Source of the DNA: Marisa cornuarietis
Taxonomy: Eukaryota; Mollusca; Gastropoda; Architaenioglossa; Ampullariidae
Length of the DNA stretch: 64,000 nt
Assembly: GCA_004794655.1 (NCBI GenBank)
Contig: SMMW01000617.1
Span: 13,081,501-13,145,500 of the forward strand
Direction: 5' to 3'
Shown here: positions 1 to 12,405 of the stretch, piece after piece
How the letters are laid out: every line of letters starts with the position of its first letter
Position numbering within the stretch: position 1 is the stretch's first letter
Notes under the pieces: model-generated
The model's database searches: none
Seen by the model: the letters and a program-made list of their open reading frames with translations, nothing else
What the model was told of the DNA's origin: nothing
Program-made: the position numbers and the translations under genes

Positions 1-1120
1 CCAAACCTGATTAGTAACCAGCTTTATATTCAACTTTCTGTGATATGTCAAAAACTTTTTCCGTTTTGTTACGTTTATTTAAAGATAATGTATGTTTTGC
101 TTTTGGGTTCATTAAATACTGCACTATTTGTAAATAGGTCTTTTCAAGGTGGACAATCATGTAAAACTTTTTTAATTGCATTAGAAAGTTCATTAGACCT
201 TTATGTCACATCTTTTCAGTATGTCTTTATGTTTCTGCAAGCATCTGCAGGTTCAGTTTCTTTGAAGCTTTCTGTGGACATCCTGACCCTGCATACTTAT
301 TTATTGATTATTAATTACAATAAAAGGAAACGAATATTGACATGTCTCTTTTTCCAACTGTCCTGGTTTTGTAGAAGTGATTGTTTTTTTTGGGGGGGTG
401 ATGATGTCGCAATCTTGTGACTATTTGGGGATCCTGAGGGTTCGACTTGTTCCAAAAAAGTTAGATATCACCATTAAAAACAAAAGGATGATTACACAGT
501 CCATATGATCTGTGGATTATCTATTTGGATGATTGTACAGTCCATATGATCTGTATATTGTATGACTATGGAGGGGCTATGTCTAAGAAGTGCTCTACTG
601 AGGTTGTAAAGTTACCACACTTGATCAAGTCCTAAACTGTTAATGTTTCTCAGCAAGAGATCTCGTGACAGTATCCTATCCTTCCAGGGGACACCTGTAT
701 GGGACTTTCTGCAATCTGGACTTCAAAAATAAAAGGAAACTATAACAGTTTGAAATCATTTACATACTGTTTTCATTTTTATTTTGTTTTATTGTTGCTG
801 ATTACCCTTGAAGTGAAAAAAAGTATCTCATCCCTATTGTCCTTAAAATACTGGCATCAAAGCACAATTTAAAATATCTTTTTATTTAAAACATTCAGTC
901 ATTGCAGTCTTTGCTGAACACACATGGATATACAAAGAGCTCACGTTCTATGTTGTAAAGCCCTACAGCATTTTAGAATAAGATATATACAAAGAAAATG
1001 GTATACTAGTCCAAATAAATTTAAAATGAGTTTGCGACTAGCCTCATCAAATGACAAAGTTATTAAAAATCTGACATTGTATCTCTTCCATGCTTTCCAG
1101 TTTAGAAAAGCTGCAATAGA

Positions 1121-1258
1121 AGACAAATAAGCAACTTATGAATGTTTGTTTCCCTGTAATTTTACCCTTTAACCATGTATAGATGTATGTTGTTGTTGCT
1201 CCCCCTTTAAAAAGGGCAACAGCCCCATGAATAAACAACTTGAACTTGAACCTTGAAC
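1121..1258 (+). mobile_element. Non-LTR retrotransposon 3' tail
   Basis: The AAAGGGCAACAGCCCC hairpin followed by ATGAATAAACAACTTGAACT and a short TTGAAC-type terminal repeat is the usual 3' end of a dispersed invertebrate LINE. It lies just beyond the NSMCE3 stop, so it is read in antisense in that gene's 3' UTR. No coding part was seen upstream (1-1120 holds no recognisable gene; an imperfect direct repeat around CAGTCCATATGATCTGT occurs at about 497-556). Confidence 0.5.
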
Positions 1259-1330
1259 AAAGACCTCAAGCACCCACAAATGTTTGAGAAAATGTATCTG
1301 TACACATGCAGATGCACATGCACACAAAAT

Positions 1331-4300
1331 TCAGGCAGAACCATGAGCTGCATTTTTTGCTGTCTCATCCTCCATTGAATCTTGATACTGTGCTGCCCAT
1401 TGGGCTGGTTCCATTTTATATAGCTGGAACACACAAACAGATATATTTTAATAGAAAATGTGACTCTTAGTACTTAACACATTTCTTTCTACACTATCGT
1501 TAAACCATAAGTATTAAACTTTTAAAGGTTTTGAAAAAGAGATCTTGTATACCTGGTCTCATTAAGCACTAATACCTTGGAATAAAATAAATGTGTATAT
1601 ATATATATAGATAAATCTACAAAAGCTGTTAAAGGAAGAAAAAAAGGGGGGTTTACATTTTAAGTGCTATAATATCTACAGAAAATTTTTAAACATTTTT
1701 TTGTATTATATATGTGTGGTAGAGACTGGCTAAGATGCCAGCTGAAGGCCGATTGGTTGGTAGAGCGGACAGGTAGCGCTGATTGGCGCGCAGGTTTGTT
1801 TTGGGTCCGGGAGGGCAGAGGGGGCTGCAAAAGAAGAAAGGGTCAACACCCCTCAAACCCCCCTTCCCTAGGTAGGCACAGCTAGCATTTTAGTCTCTTT
1901 ATTTTATTATTGTTATTTTATTAAAGAATGCAGAAGAATTTGTTCACACAGATGCAAAATCCCACAAACCAGAGAAACAAATTTTAAAATGTCCTTCTTG
2001 CTTGTCTCATGCATAGCTCGCTGTCCCCAGCGCACTTCATAAACACTGGGGTCTGAATTTGGGACACGTGTTGTCTCCAGATACGCCTGTTTAACAAACT
2101 CCTGCATGACCAGCTTCTTCACGTCACCAAAGGTTTCATGATGCTGGCTGGACAGAAAAGCAAAAGAAAGGGGAAAAGTAATTCTGACTCTTACAATCAT
2201 ACAGGTTCTTCTAAGAAATTATTGTAAAAACTCTTCTGCTGTGATAGCCACATATAGGCATCTCGATAACACAATGTATGAAAAAAAAATCTTAAGTTAT
2301 AACAATTTTAAGCAAACATTAAGAAAAGTCCTCAAAGAACATTCTTCATGATGTTGCTTACTCTGGATTTATGCCAAATCCACGTAGACTATGCCAGAGC
2401 TCTCCTGAAAATAAAAAAAAGAATCACATGCAACATTTTTTGCTGACTTCACAAGACTTTTTCTTCTCAGATCTATGTTTCAAATTTTATCTTGCACGAA
2501 CAACAAACTTCGACACTGCCGAAGACGGTCCTGCAATGTTGCTTGGAAGGCAGGGCAAGAACTAGTGGTTAGTACAGGACCGGCCCACTGGCAAGCCTTA
2601 TGTACCCCCGATGAATGGTATCGGCTGATCGGCGCCACGGGTGGGAAGAATGATGATGACGATAATAATGATGATGATGAATCAAGTAAGATATTAACAA
2701 AATTGTATTCATTTCTGTAAGCTGCAACTAGTGATACCAACAGAGACATTTTTAAAGCGTCAAATACCCGCCAATCTCACGTTTATACGCTGTTCGCACG
2801 AAATATCTTTTCTACGACTGATCAAAGGGGGAGTTACTAAATTTTGAGTAGCCTCCCCTGCCAGAGAAATGCGTCACGTTTTCTTCACACATTGTAAACT
2901 TTTATTAAAATGAAAAAATCTTTTAAAAAAAACAATAAATATTTTTCAAATTTTAACTAAATTACTAAATATTGTATGTTAGTTTAGAAATATTTGAACG
3001 TTTAAAAATAAATTTAAGAGAAAAGGGAAATATACATTTTCTTTAATTCACATATTCACCACCACTAGATTTACAGTCTCATCAGCTAACCTCGCTGTCC
3101 GAGTGGCTTAAGCACATCGCAAACTTACGTGGAGAGGGTGTTGCCCTCATCAACTTTATCTTAGGGAAATCAACTTTCCCGCTAATGACTCAAAGTAAAT
3201 TTAGGGCATATAAACCGATAGTAATCGTTATGCGTAACAGAACGATAGGTGACGGAAAACATCTGACACGTTAAAAGTCTTAACTACGATATTATATAAA
3301 TGGTTCAACGTTAACCAGTGTCCTGCGGCGACGAATTGGAGACATGGAACACCTATGTGTTTACTGTCAGTTTCGTCTGCAACCAGGTCTGACAAGAGGG
3401 ATGGGCAGGGAGGGTTGGTGTACATGGGCCCGCGGCTGTGGAGGGAACCCCTTGGTCAGTTATTTCTTGTTTTCTTTTTCTTTTAAACAAAAGCAAAACT
3501 AAAAGGCATCACGAGTAAAAAATATAAAGATATACTTCAAAGAATGCTTCTTTAAGAAGCCGTTACTTACCTAACATAAACTACCTCTTCCCACAAAGTA
3601 CAGTAAATAAGAATGCCCCTTAGTCTATTTGCTATTCTTATCACTGTGCGACACTACAATACCTTCATGTTGACACCAATGCCAACGATTTGATTGAAGT
3701 CAGCATGGAGTTTTTCTAAGCTGTATCACTACAGTGATGCTTACTTAGAAGAAACTCAAGGCTTTTGTACAAGGTTCTGTACTTGGTCCCATTCTCTTTA
3801 TCATGTACATGAAGCTACTTACTACTCTAATTCAATCTCACTCTATAGCTGATCAATCCTTTGCTGATGACACTCAGCTATATACTAGCTGTTCTCCTTC
3901 TCAAGCACACACTGCTATACAGAGCATTCAAGATTGTATTTCTGATATTAGACTACAGATGGCACATAACAAGTTAAAACTAAATGACAAAAAAACAGAA
4001 GCTTTTATATTTTCAAAGAGAGCCAGAGTTTACCCTTCACTGCCTGTTTCTGTTCGGGTAGCCGATATTCTTTTTGTTACTTCAACACGTAGCTTATGTT
4101 ACATGTCTGCTGACATGTCTCTTGATAAGCATGTTTCTCACTTCTGTCGTTCTGCAGACTATGAGCTCCGGAAGATCAGCTCCTTTCCCCATACTCTGTC
4201 CATCTCAACCATCAAAATTTTCATCTGCTCATTTGTTATGTCTAAACTAGACTACTGCAATTCTCTTCTTGCTGGCTGTCCACAGTACCTCATTGATAAG

Positions 4301-7300
4301 CTTCAGAAATTCCAGAACTCAGCTGCTCGTCTCATTCTGAATCTGAACATTACACTGCTTCTTCACTCTCTTTATTGGCTGCCAATTAAAGCTAGAATAG
4401 ACTAAAAGCTCTCAATTCTGTGCTATGGATTCTATGAAGGCTCCTCTCGCACTACATTACTGAGATCTTGTCTGTTCACACCCCTGCCCAAAATCTTCGA
4501 TTCTCATCAGACCCGCGCATTCTTTCCCTTCCTTTCACAAACGGACAACAGACATTCTCCCTCTGTGCTGCTAAGCAGTGGAACTCTCTTCCACATCACA
4601 TTCGCCACTCTGACTTGAAGGCTACATTCAAATGTTCTCCAAAAACATCTTTTCACAAAGCACTATCCCTGAATTATTATTCTTACCTCCCTTGCAATAC
4701 TGTCATGCTAACCATCATATCATGACTCCATCTCACACTATTTACAGTACCTATATCCATTCATACCTTCAGAGGTAATTCTAGGATTTCAAAAAGAGAG
4801 GCCCTGGGGCCCTCTCAATGGAAAAAAGGGGCCCTTCAAATGAAACAAGGGGTCCCTCGAAACAAACACATTGTCACTGCTTTTTCCGATAATATTTGGT
4901 ATACAACAAAATACTTTATTAATCACAAGAAATTAAAGATTAATCACATAGATGTCTTTTTCTTTTATATCGATAAATAATTATCTTTCATCATCATTAG
5001 TGTGATCATAGCATCCTAAATTTGCAAACCAATTAGTCTTTGTGTCCATCTCATTGGGCTATGAGCTAATGTTTAGACACTTTTCATATGTCTCATTAGT
5101 GCAGGGTTTTAAATGTTTCTCCTCGAGGCAACTTATACGAGAAGACTATTAGGTTTTGATGGCCGAAGCCCCCCTCTCACAGCCTGCATTGTGGTATAGC
5201 ATAAGGAGGCACAGCTTTCCAAGAACCAGCAAATTGGGAAATGAATTCCTGTAAAAATCAAATAACAGTTTAAACAGCTCGTGGAATCTCTCCGATATGC
5301 ATTCTGCGTTACAGTTTCTTTGACCACAATCCATTCCTCTAAACATGCTGGTTTGTCAAGCAAGATTTTACTGAATTTGCTGCCCACTTGTGCTGGTTTT
5401 CCAAAGAAATCTGTTAAGATATTTAATTCTTTGTCTCCATAGGGTGTTCTGTCTTCTGCAGACAGGCACGTTCTGTCTTCTGCGGACAGGAAAAAGATGG
5501 AGCGTATGGAAAGAACTCAAGATCCAGAGGCAACATCACCTGCATCTTTTGGGAACCTGTCATTAATGTTCTTGCACAGATTGTCGCAAAAACAACCTTG
5601 ATAGCTTCTATGTCCTGAGATGTTGTATCAAGTTCGCAACACGTTGTTTTTAAGTGTTATATAATACCACCGGCATAAGTTCCGAAAAGGTCATGAGGAA
5701 AATAATAAATTAGAATTGAAAATAGTTTACCTGGCTGAAATCTTTCTGAAGAATTTCAACCTCCAAAGAGTGCCTGTGGTCGGAAGTCTGAATGTCTCTG
5801 CAGCGTCCTCATTCGGTACTTAACACACCCGGGGTTGTAAATGCGTTATTCTTATAGTTTTAGGCAACTTTACATCTCATGCCTACCTCCTCGTTCATTA
5901 GCCAAGGCCATTTCTTCAGCCATTCACACTGACATGTTCTCTGGATGCGTGGTTTTTTACATGCGGCCTCTGTCTCAATTTGTCTATTTTGTTGTCTACA
6001 TTTTCAGTTCCAACAATGTGTGCGGCCTTCTGCTGTTCTGGTCGTGAACGAAAAGTCAAACAGAGTTGACAGTCGCATTTACTTCGTTTTCAGCTCGCTT
6101 GCTTCCAATACCCTTTCATCTAACACGTCCCAAATGTGTTCGCTGTGGACACGTCAACAATTTACTTCTTGGCGCGAAATTTGGAGCAGGTTGCATCAGA
6201 TGGATAACAACTGGTCAGTTTGAAAACTGTCCAGTCATTAGCATCCATTCTAGTGGGTCGGTTTCAAACCAGCGCGAAGAATGACAATTATTTTTTAAAT
6301 GCCACATCGCGTGTTCAAAAGCACGCCAGACACGGTATTTTTGCGGGCACATGGTCGCACTGACTTTCAGACTATGCGCCCCTCAGCGAAATTGTGCAGG
6401 AATCCCGCAAGGCCGCAGCCTAGAATTACCTCTGTACCTTCATCCACTGCTTTACATTCTACTCTTTACCTCATCTTTATGTTGTTCATTGTGCCTATAG
6501 ATATCTCACCGTCCACTGTCTGTTATCTTTATCATTACTGGTCTGCACAAAGAGTGCGATCTATCTTGGTCACGATGCTGCATGTTAACATTATTATGTT
6601 GTCTTAGTTTGTGCGTCATGTTGTCATGCAATATAGAGTAGGTCACATAACTTCCCAAACATCGTGGCTGCAGATCTAAGTGGATAAAAATAGCCTTTCC
6701 TACAAAACACAACAAATTACTTCAATAACAAAACATCTGAGTCACAAAATGGAGAAATGGAGGAGAATGTCGAGCGTGAGTGGGTGATGAAAAACTAAAA
6801 AGCATTAGTATTAATTTTTGTTTACAACAGCAATAGCACTGGTAGTATAGCAAATCCAGTTAACCTTGCTGTATACGAAGAAGAGGAAACCTACCATCTT
6901 GCACTACATTGCCACTCATAAAAACGATGCTGAGAATTACCATCAGGAGGCCAGTTTTGGCATTGTCTGCATCATTCCTGCAACAAAGTAACATTATTCC
7001 TGGGATTTAATAGGTCTGATACACTCTAATAAATTTGACACTGACAATGTACAAATTGCCTTGCATGCACCATTTCCATCCCACATTCAATGGTCTATAT
7101 GACTGCACACTAGGCACAGATTATGGATCTGATTAGCCTATAATAATCAAATTTTTAATTTGTTAAAAAAACTTCAAAGCTGTTCTCCTCCTGCCTCTCT
7201 TTTGGTCATTTGCATTCATGTGCAATTTTGGATTTTAATTTTATTATTGTTATATTGGGGTTTTTTTACTGTCTTTCTTTTCTGTTTCACGTTACAAAAT

Positions 7301-10300
7301 AAGACACTGGCTTTGGCAGTCTTTTTGTCACAGATATGTTGACGCAGGTGGAGACAGTATTACCAGGATTCATAATGGTCTGAAACTTCAAAATTTCATG
7401 ACTTTTCTAAAACCACTTGATGCATTTTTCATACACACATTTCATTTACATATACACACTTTCTCTCCCTCTCTCTGTCTGACACTAACTGGCAGATGAA
7501 ATAAATTTTGTAAAACACTTTGTGAATGCTCACATAGTCCATTTTTTATGCATACTAATATGTCATTAGTAAAATGCATAAGTAGTTGTCCTATAATTTA
7601 ATTATGATTGGTAATTTATTCTAGTTGGATAAATGTAAATGGCACACTAAACATTTAAAGTAATTTCTATCTACAAGTACTAGTAGTAAGGGTAATAACA
7701 GAAGATGGATACAATGAAAACTAACCATGTGAGATGCGTTGGATCTTTCATTTTATTGATCAAAATGTAACTTCCCTTCAGCTTGTCTTGAAGTTCAACA
7801 ATCTCAATTCCAAACACCTGCAGTAGTGGAAAAAAAGGTCTTAGAAACGGATTGGGTAGGAATGTTTTCCTCATCTTATTCATCGTTATCTATGATTGAA
7901 ACACTTACTCATGGTTGGTTGGACTGACAGAAAAGCACTTACACCTGGAGGTGATGTGGGAAGAGAGACGGAGGAGGAAACAAGAGTACCTAGAGAAAAT
8001 TCCTGATGGTCAGCCCTGCATAGAGGTGTATCTCACATACAGAAAGTGTCCTGAGATAAGCGCTGAAACCAGGATCTTTTGGTACTCGCTGCAGTGGTGA
8101 CATGCAAGTGTTTGAACTACTACACTACAATGCCCCCTTACAAATTCAAAACCCCTCTAAAACCGTAAAAGTCAGGGAACAGATTTAATAATATGGCCTT
8201 GGGCATCTATCAGATCCTAAAATCTTTCCTGCATTATTAAAAAAAATTGTAAAATGTCAAATATGAAAATGAAATTAAGACAATAGAGAAAAAGAGAAAT
8301 CTTATACATTTTGAGAGAGATAGTGTGTGTATATTGTGTGCATGTGCATTCTCATCCCTGCACATGTACACACGCTTGTGAGTAAGAGACAATCTAAAAT
8401 TAGAAGACTGTCCATGAGAAGCTGCTTCTCCTTACACAACAATAAGTGTTTTGGTCACTCTCAGCTCCTATTAAAAATTCACCACAATGGACAAAGGAAA
8501 TACAACAATAACTGAAAATCACGTTATCTTATTACAGACAAACCACTGGACTCTGAAAATGCGATATGATGGCATCTGGAAAAGGTGAAGTCCTAAAATA
8601 AAGCCTTACCTTTTGCAAATGATCTGCTGCTATTTTCATGACACCAGGCAGCCCTCGACTGTGCTCTTTCAAGACTGTTTTGTTAATGTCTGGAGTTCAA
8701 ATGTAAAACACATGGAAAGGTCAGCTCAGTTGAACAACTTTACCTTTAATTGCTAAGTCATAATATCAGTTGTATAACCCTTCTTCCCCCATGTTCTAGA
8801 TGGTAATTTCATACACTCTATAAATAAAGATAGATTCATTACAGTACTGTCATAAGAAAATGTACTTTTTAATTTTATTTATACAAGTGTTGTTTATAAT
8901 GACAGTATCTCATTAGATGTAACAGCAACAACATTAAAAACACTTTTAGCGCACCTGTACAGTGCTAATGTTAACAGATGTAATAACAAGAGCACTCCTA
9001 CAAATGTTAACAGACGAATAAACAACAATTTTGAGTGCTCATATAGTGCAGGTTCACACGTCATCTGAAGAAAGAAAATAGCAGTAAATTATAGATTGTG
9101 GAAAAAACAGGTTTAGACAACATTAACATCAATAAAAAAAATTTAACACCAGACAATAAAACAAAAAGCATTCAAGTCAGATAAACAAATTCAACACATT
9201 AAAAGTTGAAAATAATTATTACAGAATATGGAACATGCCTGCTTTCTTGATAGGTATTTTCTTTTGATCCATCACCAGCAAAAACTGTACAAGCTCATCT
9301 ACCTAGAAAAAAATAAACACAATAATAAAGCAGAAATAAATTGAAAAGATTATATTACAAGCTTGAATGTAAGTAAATATTTTAATAGTTTTCTAGTAGT
9401 TCTAGACACGAAAGCATACATGATATTGAACACACAGAAATAGTATCAAAAATATACAGAAAGTACAGAAACACACACACATATATATATATATAAAGAG
9501 AGCAAGAGTGAGACACACACACACACACACAGGAGCTCCTTGATAAACCCTCTGCAAGTTGAAAATATCATTAGACAAACAACTAACCTACTAAACAGCA
9601 TAGCTTATTTTAGCCAACCTAAAACATGATGACAACACTTGCTTTAGCCTACACTTAGCCAAAATCATCTAACATAAAGTATCACAAGTGAGTATCATAC
9701 TGCATATTGCTAGCGTATGAAAAGACCAAAATTCAAAGCACACAGTTTCTACTATATGCATATCACTTTTGCACCATTGTAAAGTTTATAAAAAGGAAAG
9801 GACAAACCACTGTAAATTGGGGACCATATTTTATATTATAATATAATAATAATGACTTGCATAGCGCATTCCCCACACACAACAGAGCTCAAAGCACTTT
9901 AACATCATGCACTGAAGCTGACAATATTTGTCAATTATGTTCAGAGTCTACACAATGCGTTAGGATATTTAGAAAATGACTATGGTTTGCTGGAACATTT
10001 CATAAGAGACAGAGTTCCAAGAAGTTGATGCTGAATGCACTAAGAACCATTCACCAAAGGTTTTCTCCCCTCATTCTTCACCATAGCAAAAAATCTAATG
10101 ATGACTCAATGAAAACATGTGCTTAAGTTTTTTTCAACTTATTATGAACCAACATAGTCCAGCCAAATAAAACTGCAATGGGTGATGTGTAAATTTTCTA
10201 CAAAAAGTAAACATTAAAAGGTTTACAAAAATCATCACTAAGAGCTAACCTTTCTGTTGAGCTCACTTTGCTCCATGATGGCAGCAGCTTTATGAGCTTG

Positions 10301-10393
10301 AGACTGACTCTGACTGGAAGATGAGGCCTGAGATAAGTTCAAGCTATGTGACATCTGACTTGATGATTGTCCACGGCTACTGGTAGAGGGTTT
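1331..10393 (-). CDS. NSMCE3: NSMCE3 (SMC5/6 complex subunit, MAGE domain), eight coding exons
   Basis: Non-SMC element 3: the MAGE-fold subunit that pairs with the NSMCE1 RING protein in the nuclear SMC5/6 complex, which acts in DNA repair and chromosome segregation. Exons, 5' to 3': 10250-10393, 9239-9302, 8610-8689, 7726-7817, 6895-6977, 2362-2404, 1970-2147, 1331-1423 (stop TGA). Phases join exactly and give 258 codons plus stop. The first exon is Ser/Gln-rich and disordered-looking; MAGE motifs follow: VDELVQFLL, KGSYILINK, KTGLLMVIL, FGDVKKL, then YEVRWGQRA with ETSKKDIL. The last exon (EPAQWAAQYQDSM) matches the usual MAGE end. The intron after 9239 starts with GC; the donor at 1969 (GTTTGT) is weak. 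The start-codon exon must lie upstream of 10393 but was not found. Animal NSMCE3 is about 300 residues, so roughly 40-50 are missing. Exons are supported by homology and frame; no transcript was seen. Confidence 0.9.
2470..2690 (+). mobile_element. RTE-like LINE 3' end
   Basis: A frame reading AGQELVVSTGPAHWQALCTP, then DEWYRLIGATGGKND, runs into a GATGAT/AATGAT microsatellite. This layout, a C-terminal tail ending in a simple repeat, is typical of 5'-truncated RTE-class LINEs. It sits in an NSMCE3 intron, upstream of the 2362-2404 exon. Confidence 0.4.
3080..3175 (+). repeat. tRNA-like SINE relic
   Basis: CTCGCTGTCCGAGTGGCTTA resembles the 5' arm of a Leu/Ser tRNA with an A box, followed by unrelated sequence. 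No B box closes it, so it is a SINE head or tRNA fragment rather than a tRNA gene. Confidence 0.3.
3755..4770 (+). mobile_element. CR1/jockey-type LINE, C-terminal half of the reverse transcriptase, broken
   Basis: The frame from SVLGPILFIMY contains FADDTQLY, the RT catalytic box (A/DD core as F-A-D-D), then NKLKLNDKKTEA, LDKHVSHFCRSADYELRKIS, KLDYCNSLLAGCP and the LQKFQNSAARLIL segment typical of this clade. It stops at 4403-4405, and the same protein continues in shifted frame at 4468-4725 (AAKQWNSLPHHIR). The 5' half is absent. It is a dead copy in the large NSMCE3 intron (2405-6894). Confidence 0.85.
4771..5650 (-). pseudogene. hAT transposase relic (C-terminal dimerisation region)
   Basis: Minus-strand frames give RTPYGDKELNILTDFFGKPA and GSKFSKILLDKPACLEEWIV, then shift to SFPNLLVLGKLCLLM and GCERGASAIKT. 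These match the pattern of the hAT C-terminal dimerisation domain (FPNL, L-A-L-x-L-P, CERGFS, IKT) in ZNF862-like domesticated and free elements. At least two frame changes show it is dead. Adjacent sequence at about 4795-4860 is rich in GGCCC runs and may be its 3' terminus. Confidence 0.6.
7930..8140 (-). mobile_element. tRNA-derived SINE, family 1, antisense copy
   Basis: It resembles 53305-53512 over about 200 bases: the same order of AAGTGCTT, CCTGGAGGTGAT, GAGTACCTGGAGAAAA-like, CAGCCCTGC, TCACATAC, CAGTGGTGACA and a terminal ACTACACTAC box. Read on the minus strand, the last part is a tRNA-like head with A box (TAGTGTAGTGATT in the sister copy) and B box (CAGGGTTCAGATC in the sister copy). 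It lies in an NSMCE3 intron. Confidence 0.6.
9838..9905 (-). repeat. Antisense LINE tail with TAA-type repeat
   Basis: AATAATAATGACTTGCATAG followed by GCGCATTCC and AGCTCAAAGCACTTT is, in reverse, the AAAGTGCTTTGAGC ... GCGCTATGCAAG ... ATTATT tail seen at the end of LINEs and SINEs in this window (for example 41265-41371). Only the tail is present. Confidence 0.4.
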
Positions 10394-10532
10394 CTAAATG
10401 CACAAAATGAATTTAAGAATGACGACAATGAACATCAAAAATGCATTCTCTGATATTTAATTTTCGTTATGTGAAACATTACTTTTTCGTATAGTTCACA
10501 AATAACCATAAATAATCATGTCTTGTTTCTTT

Positions 10533-11060
10533 GATGATGATGATCATGATGATGATGGGATTTATATAGCACATCTCCTGACATGGAGGCAAGCTCGATG
10601 CACTTTACAAGAGACTGGGAATGATGTTGTGTGATAGAGACATTGCAAACAAGCAGATCGTACATACACTCACATGCACAGTTAACATTGGCAAGAACAT
10701 GAAAGAATACAGAGATAGGAGTATGGTAGAGAAAGGTCAGCCAGGGTTACTGTTGCTATTTCTGAAAATAAATGTTTTAAATTCTGACTGGAAAGCATGT
10801 AGGATCTCCACTGAAAGGAAAGAGAGGAAGGGCATTCCAAATACTGGGGCCAGAGAATGAGAATAAATGAGGTCCAAACTTCTCCGGTCTGACACACAAG
10901 ACAAAGGGAAAACTGGCATGGGCAGAACAAACTGACCTGTCTAGCTGGTAGGGCGATACAAGCTCAGATAGATTGGGGCAAGAATGAACAACACAACAGC
11001 AAATATGGTGATAATGAATTTGATGTTATCCAGAACTGGCAGCCAGTTCAGATCATGCAA
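10533..11060. repeat. Interspersed repeat with GAT microsatellite head
   Basis: A GATGAT run is followed by a retro-tail-like segment (TTTATATAGCACATCTCC, GATGCACTTTACAAGAG) and about 400 bases including GGAAGGGCATTCCAAATACT, a dispersed-repeat sequence. No protein was recognised. It lies just upstream of the first identified NSMCE3 exon. Confidence 0.35.
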
Positions 11061-11429
11061 AAGTGGTGTGACATGATTGGCTGTTGGAGACTGTCAAGCA
11101 GGCGGTCAGAGAGATCCATGAACAGAAAGCTTCAAGTCGAGCCTGGACAATACAAATAAACTGCTTGCTGGGAGCAATAAAAGAAATGTCTGATGCAGCT
11201 GCTCCTAAACAATTCAAGAAAGATAGACTTGCAGATTGAGTTAACATGCCTCTTGGAGGACAATCACGTGTTGAAAACTACTCCAAGATTCCTGATAGAA
11301 TGGGAAAGAGTAATGGTGGATCCAGAGAAAATATGTGATGTGGACGGTTGCAGATGTTGTAGCCCTCTTAGCCCAGGATAAAAATATTTCTATGTTCAAA
11401 AACATGGGCTTAAAATTTATGATTTTGAA

Positions 11430-11620
11430 GACGATAGTGAAACTGCAGAGCCACGCTCGTGGAGCACGAGCCATGATAGTAAGCGTATCGTTGCTCATTG
11501 TGCTCTGCCAGTAGGGCCACAATCGTGCAAAGAGAGAATCACGATCGTGGAGCAGAGCCACGATAATGGCTCATCGCGCTCTGCCGGGTAAGCCAGTAAA
11601 CTGGCTCTACGGGCTCAGCT
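11430..11620. repeat. Cluster of short perfect palindromes
   Basis: Three perfect inverted repeats occur in 150 bases: CTCGTG-GAG-CACGAG (11456-11470), CACGATCGTG (11540-11549) and GCCAGT-AA-ACTGGC (11592-11605). They lie among repeated, partly inverted GAGCCACGAT / ATCGTGGCTC-like words. It looks like a degraded foldback element. Confidence 0.4.
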
Positions 11621-12281
11621 CACATGTTGAGAGACTATAGGCATGACTTCAGTTTTTTTCCTTGATGATAGGATATTATTTGAAATATAAATCCAGCGAC
11701 AAAGCAGTCCCATTTTCTCTATGAAAGCGATGTTTTATTTCCGTAAACAAAAAAATACTTGGTGATAAAACGTATGTTTGTTTGATGTGTTCACGATCCA
11801 CTACAGTCTAAGGTAGACGACTCTGGAGAATATTTACTTAAAGATAATTAATAGGTATACTGTGTAATTGTTGATAGAGCTGTTTTAATTAAATATCGCA
11901 GATATTCAGTGAGCTTGCAACTATAATATGAGGCTGTGGAGTGGAGGCAAAACACTAAACACACGAGCCTGACAGTGTCAGCGCCAATTTACTACACCGA
12001 ACTGCAAAACGCGATGACTGGATGGTGATGTAGATACTTATTTGTCACAATTCATAGAGAAAAAAAAGATTTTTTTAAAATTTACATTTGATTTTCCTCT
12101 CGGCATTCTTCTTTGTGGCTGTTCGATCGCAAAAAGGTTCCCTGTTTTTGTGCCGTTACTTTTCGCGCGAATTCCCTGGACTAGGCGGAAGTACTTAGAA
12201 AGGGAGGGAACTGTGTTGTACGCCGAGCCAGCAACTAAGGCTATGTCATGTCAGATCATAGAAATCTGTGACTAATGCTAT

Positions 12282-12405
12282 ATCACGGCAAGGCAGCCAG
12301 CCCTGTAAACAAATGGCACATACAGAGACGAGAGCTGAACCCAGGATAGCCAACCTTCACTGTATTAGTGACAGGCGCTAACCGTTGCGCCAACGGACCG
12401 TCCTA
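12282..12405 (-). mobile_element. tRNA-derived SINE fragment, family 2
   Basis: The minus strand reads GTTGGCGCAACGGTTAGCGC (A-box-like) then CCTGGGTTCAGCTCTCG (B-box-like) at tRNA spacing. The body after it is short, so only the head is kept. The remaining stretches of 11621-15030 hold no gene I can support, only AT-rich DNA, a C11-12 run at about 13331 and a GC-rich patch at 14180-14370. Confidence 0.45.

Noticed and set aside
1913..2200. NSMCE3 ending in exon 1913-2200 with tail VCGILHLCEQILL
   Set aside because: The tail has no MAGE similarity. Splicing at 1970 to 1423 joins in phase and gives the expected EPAQWAAQYQDSM end.
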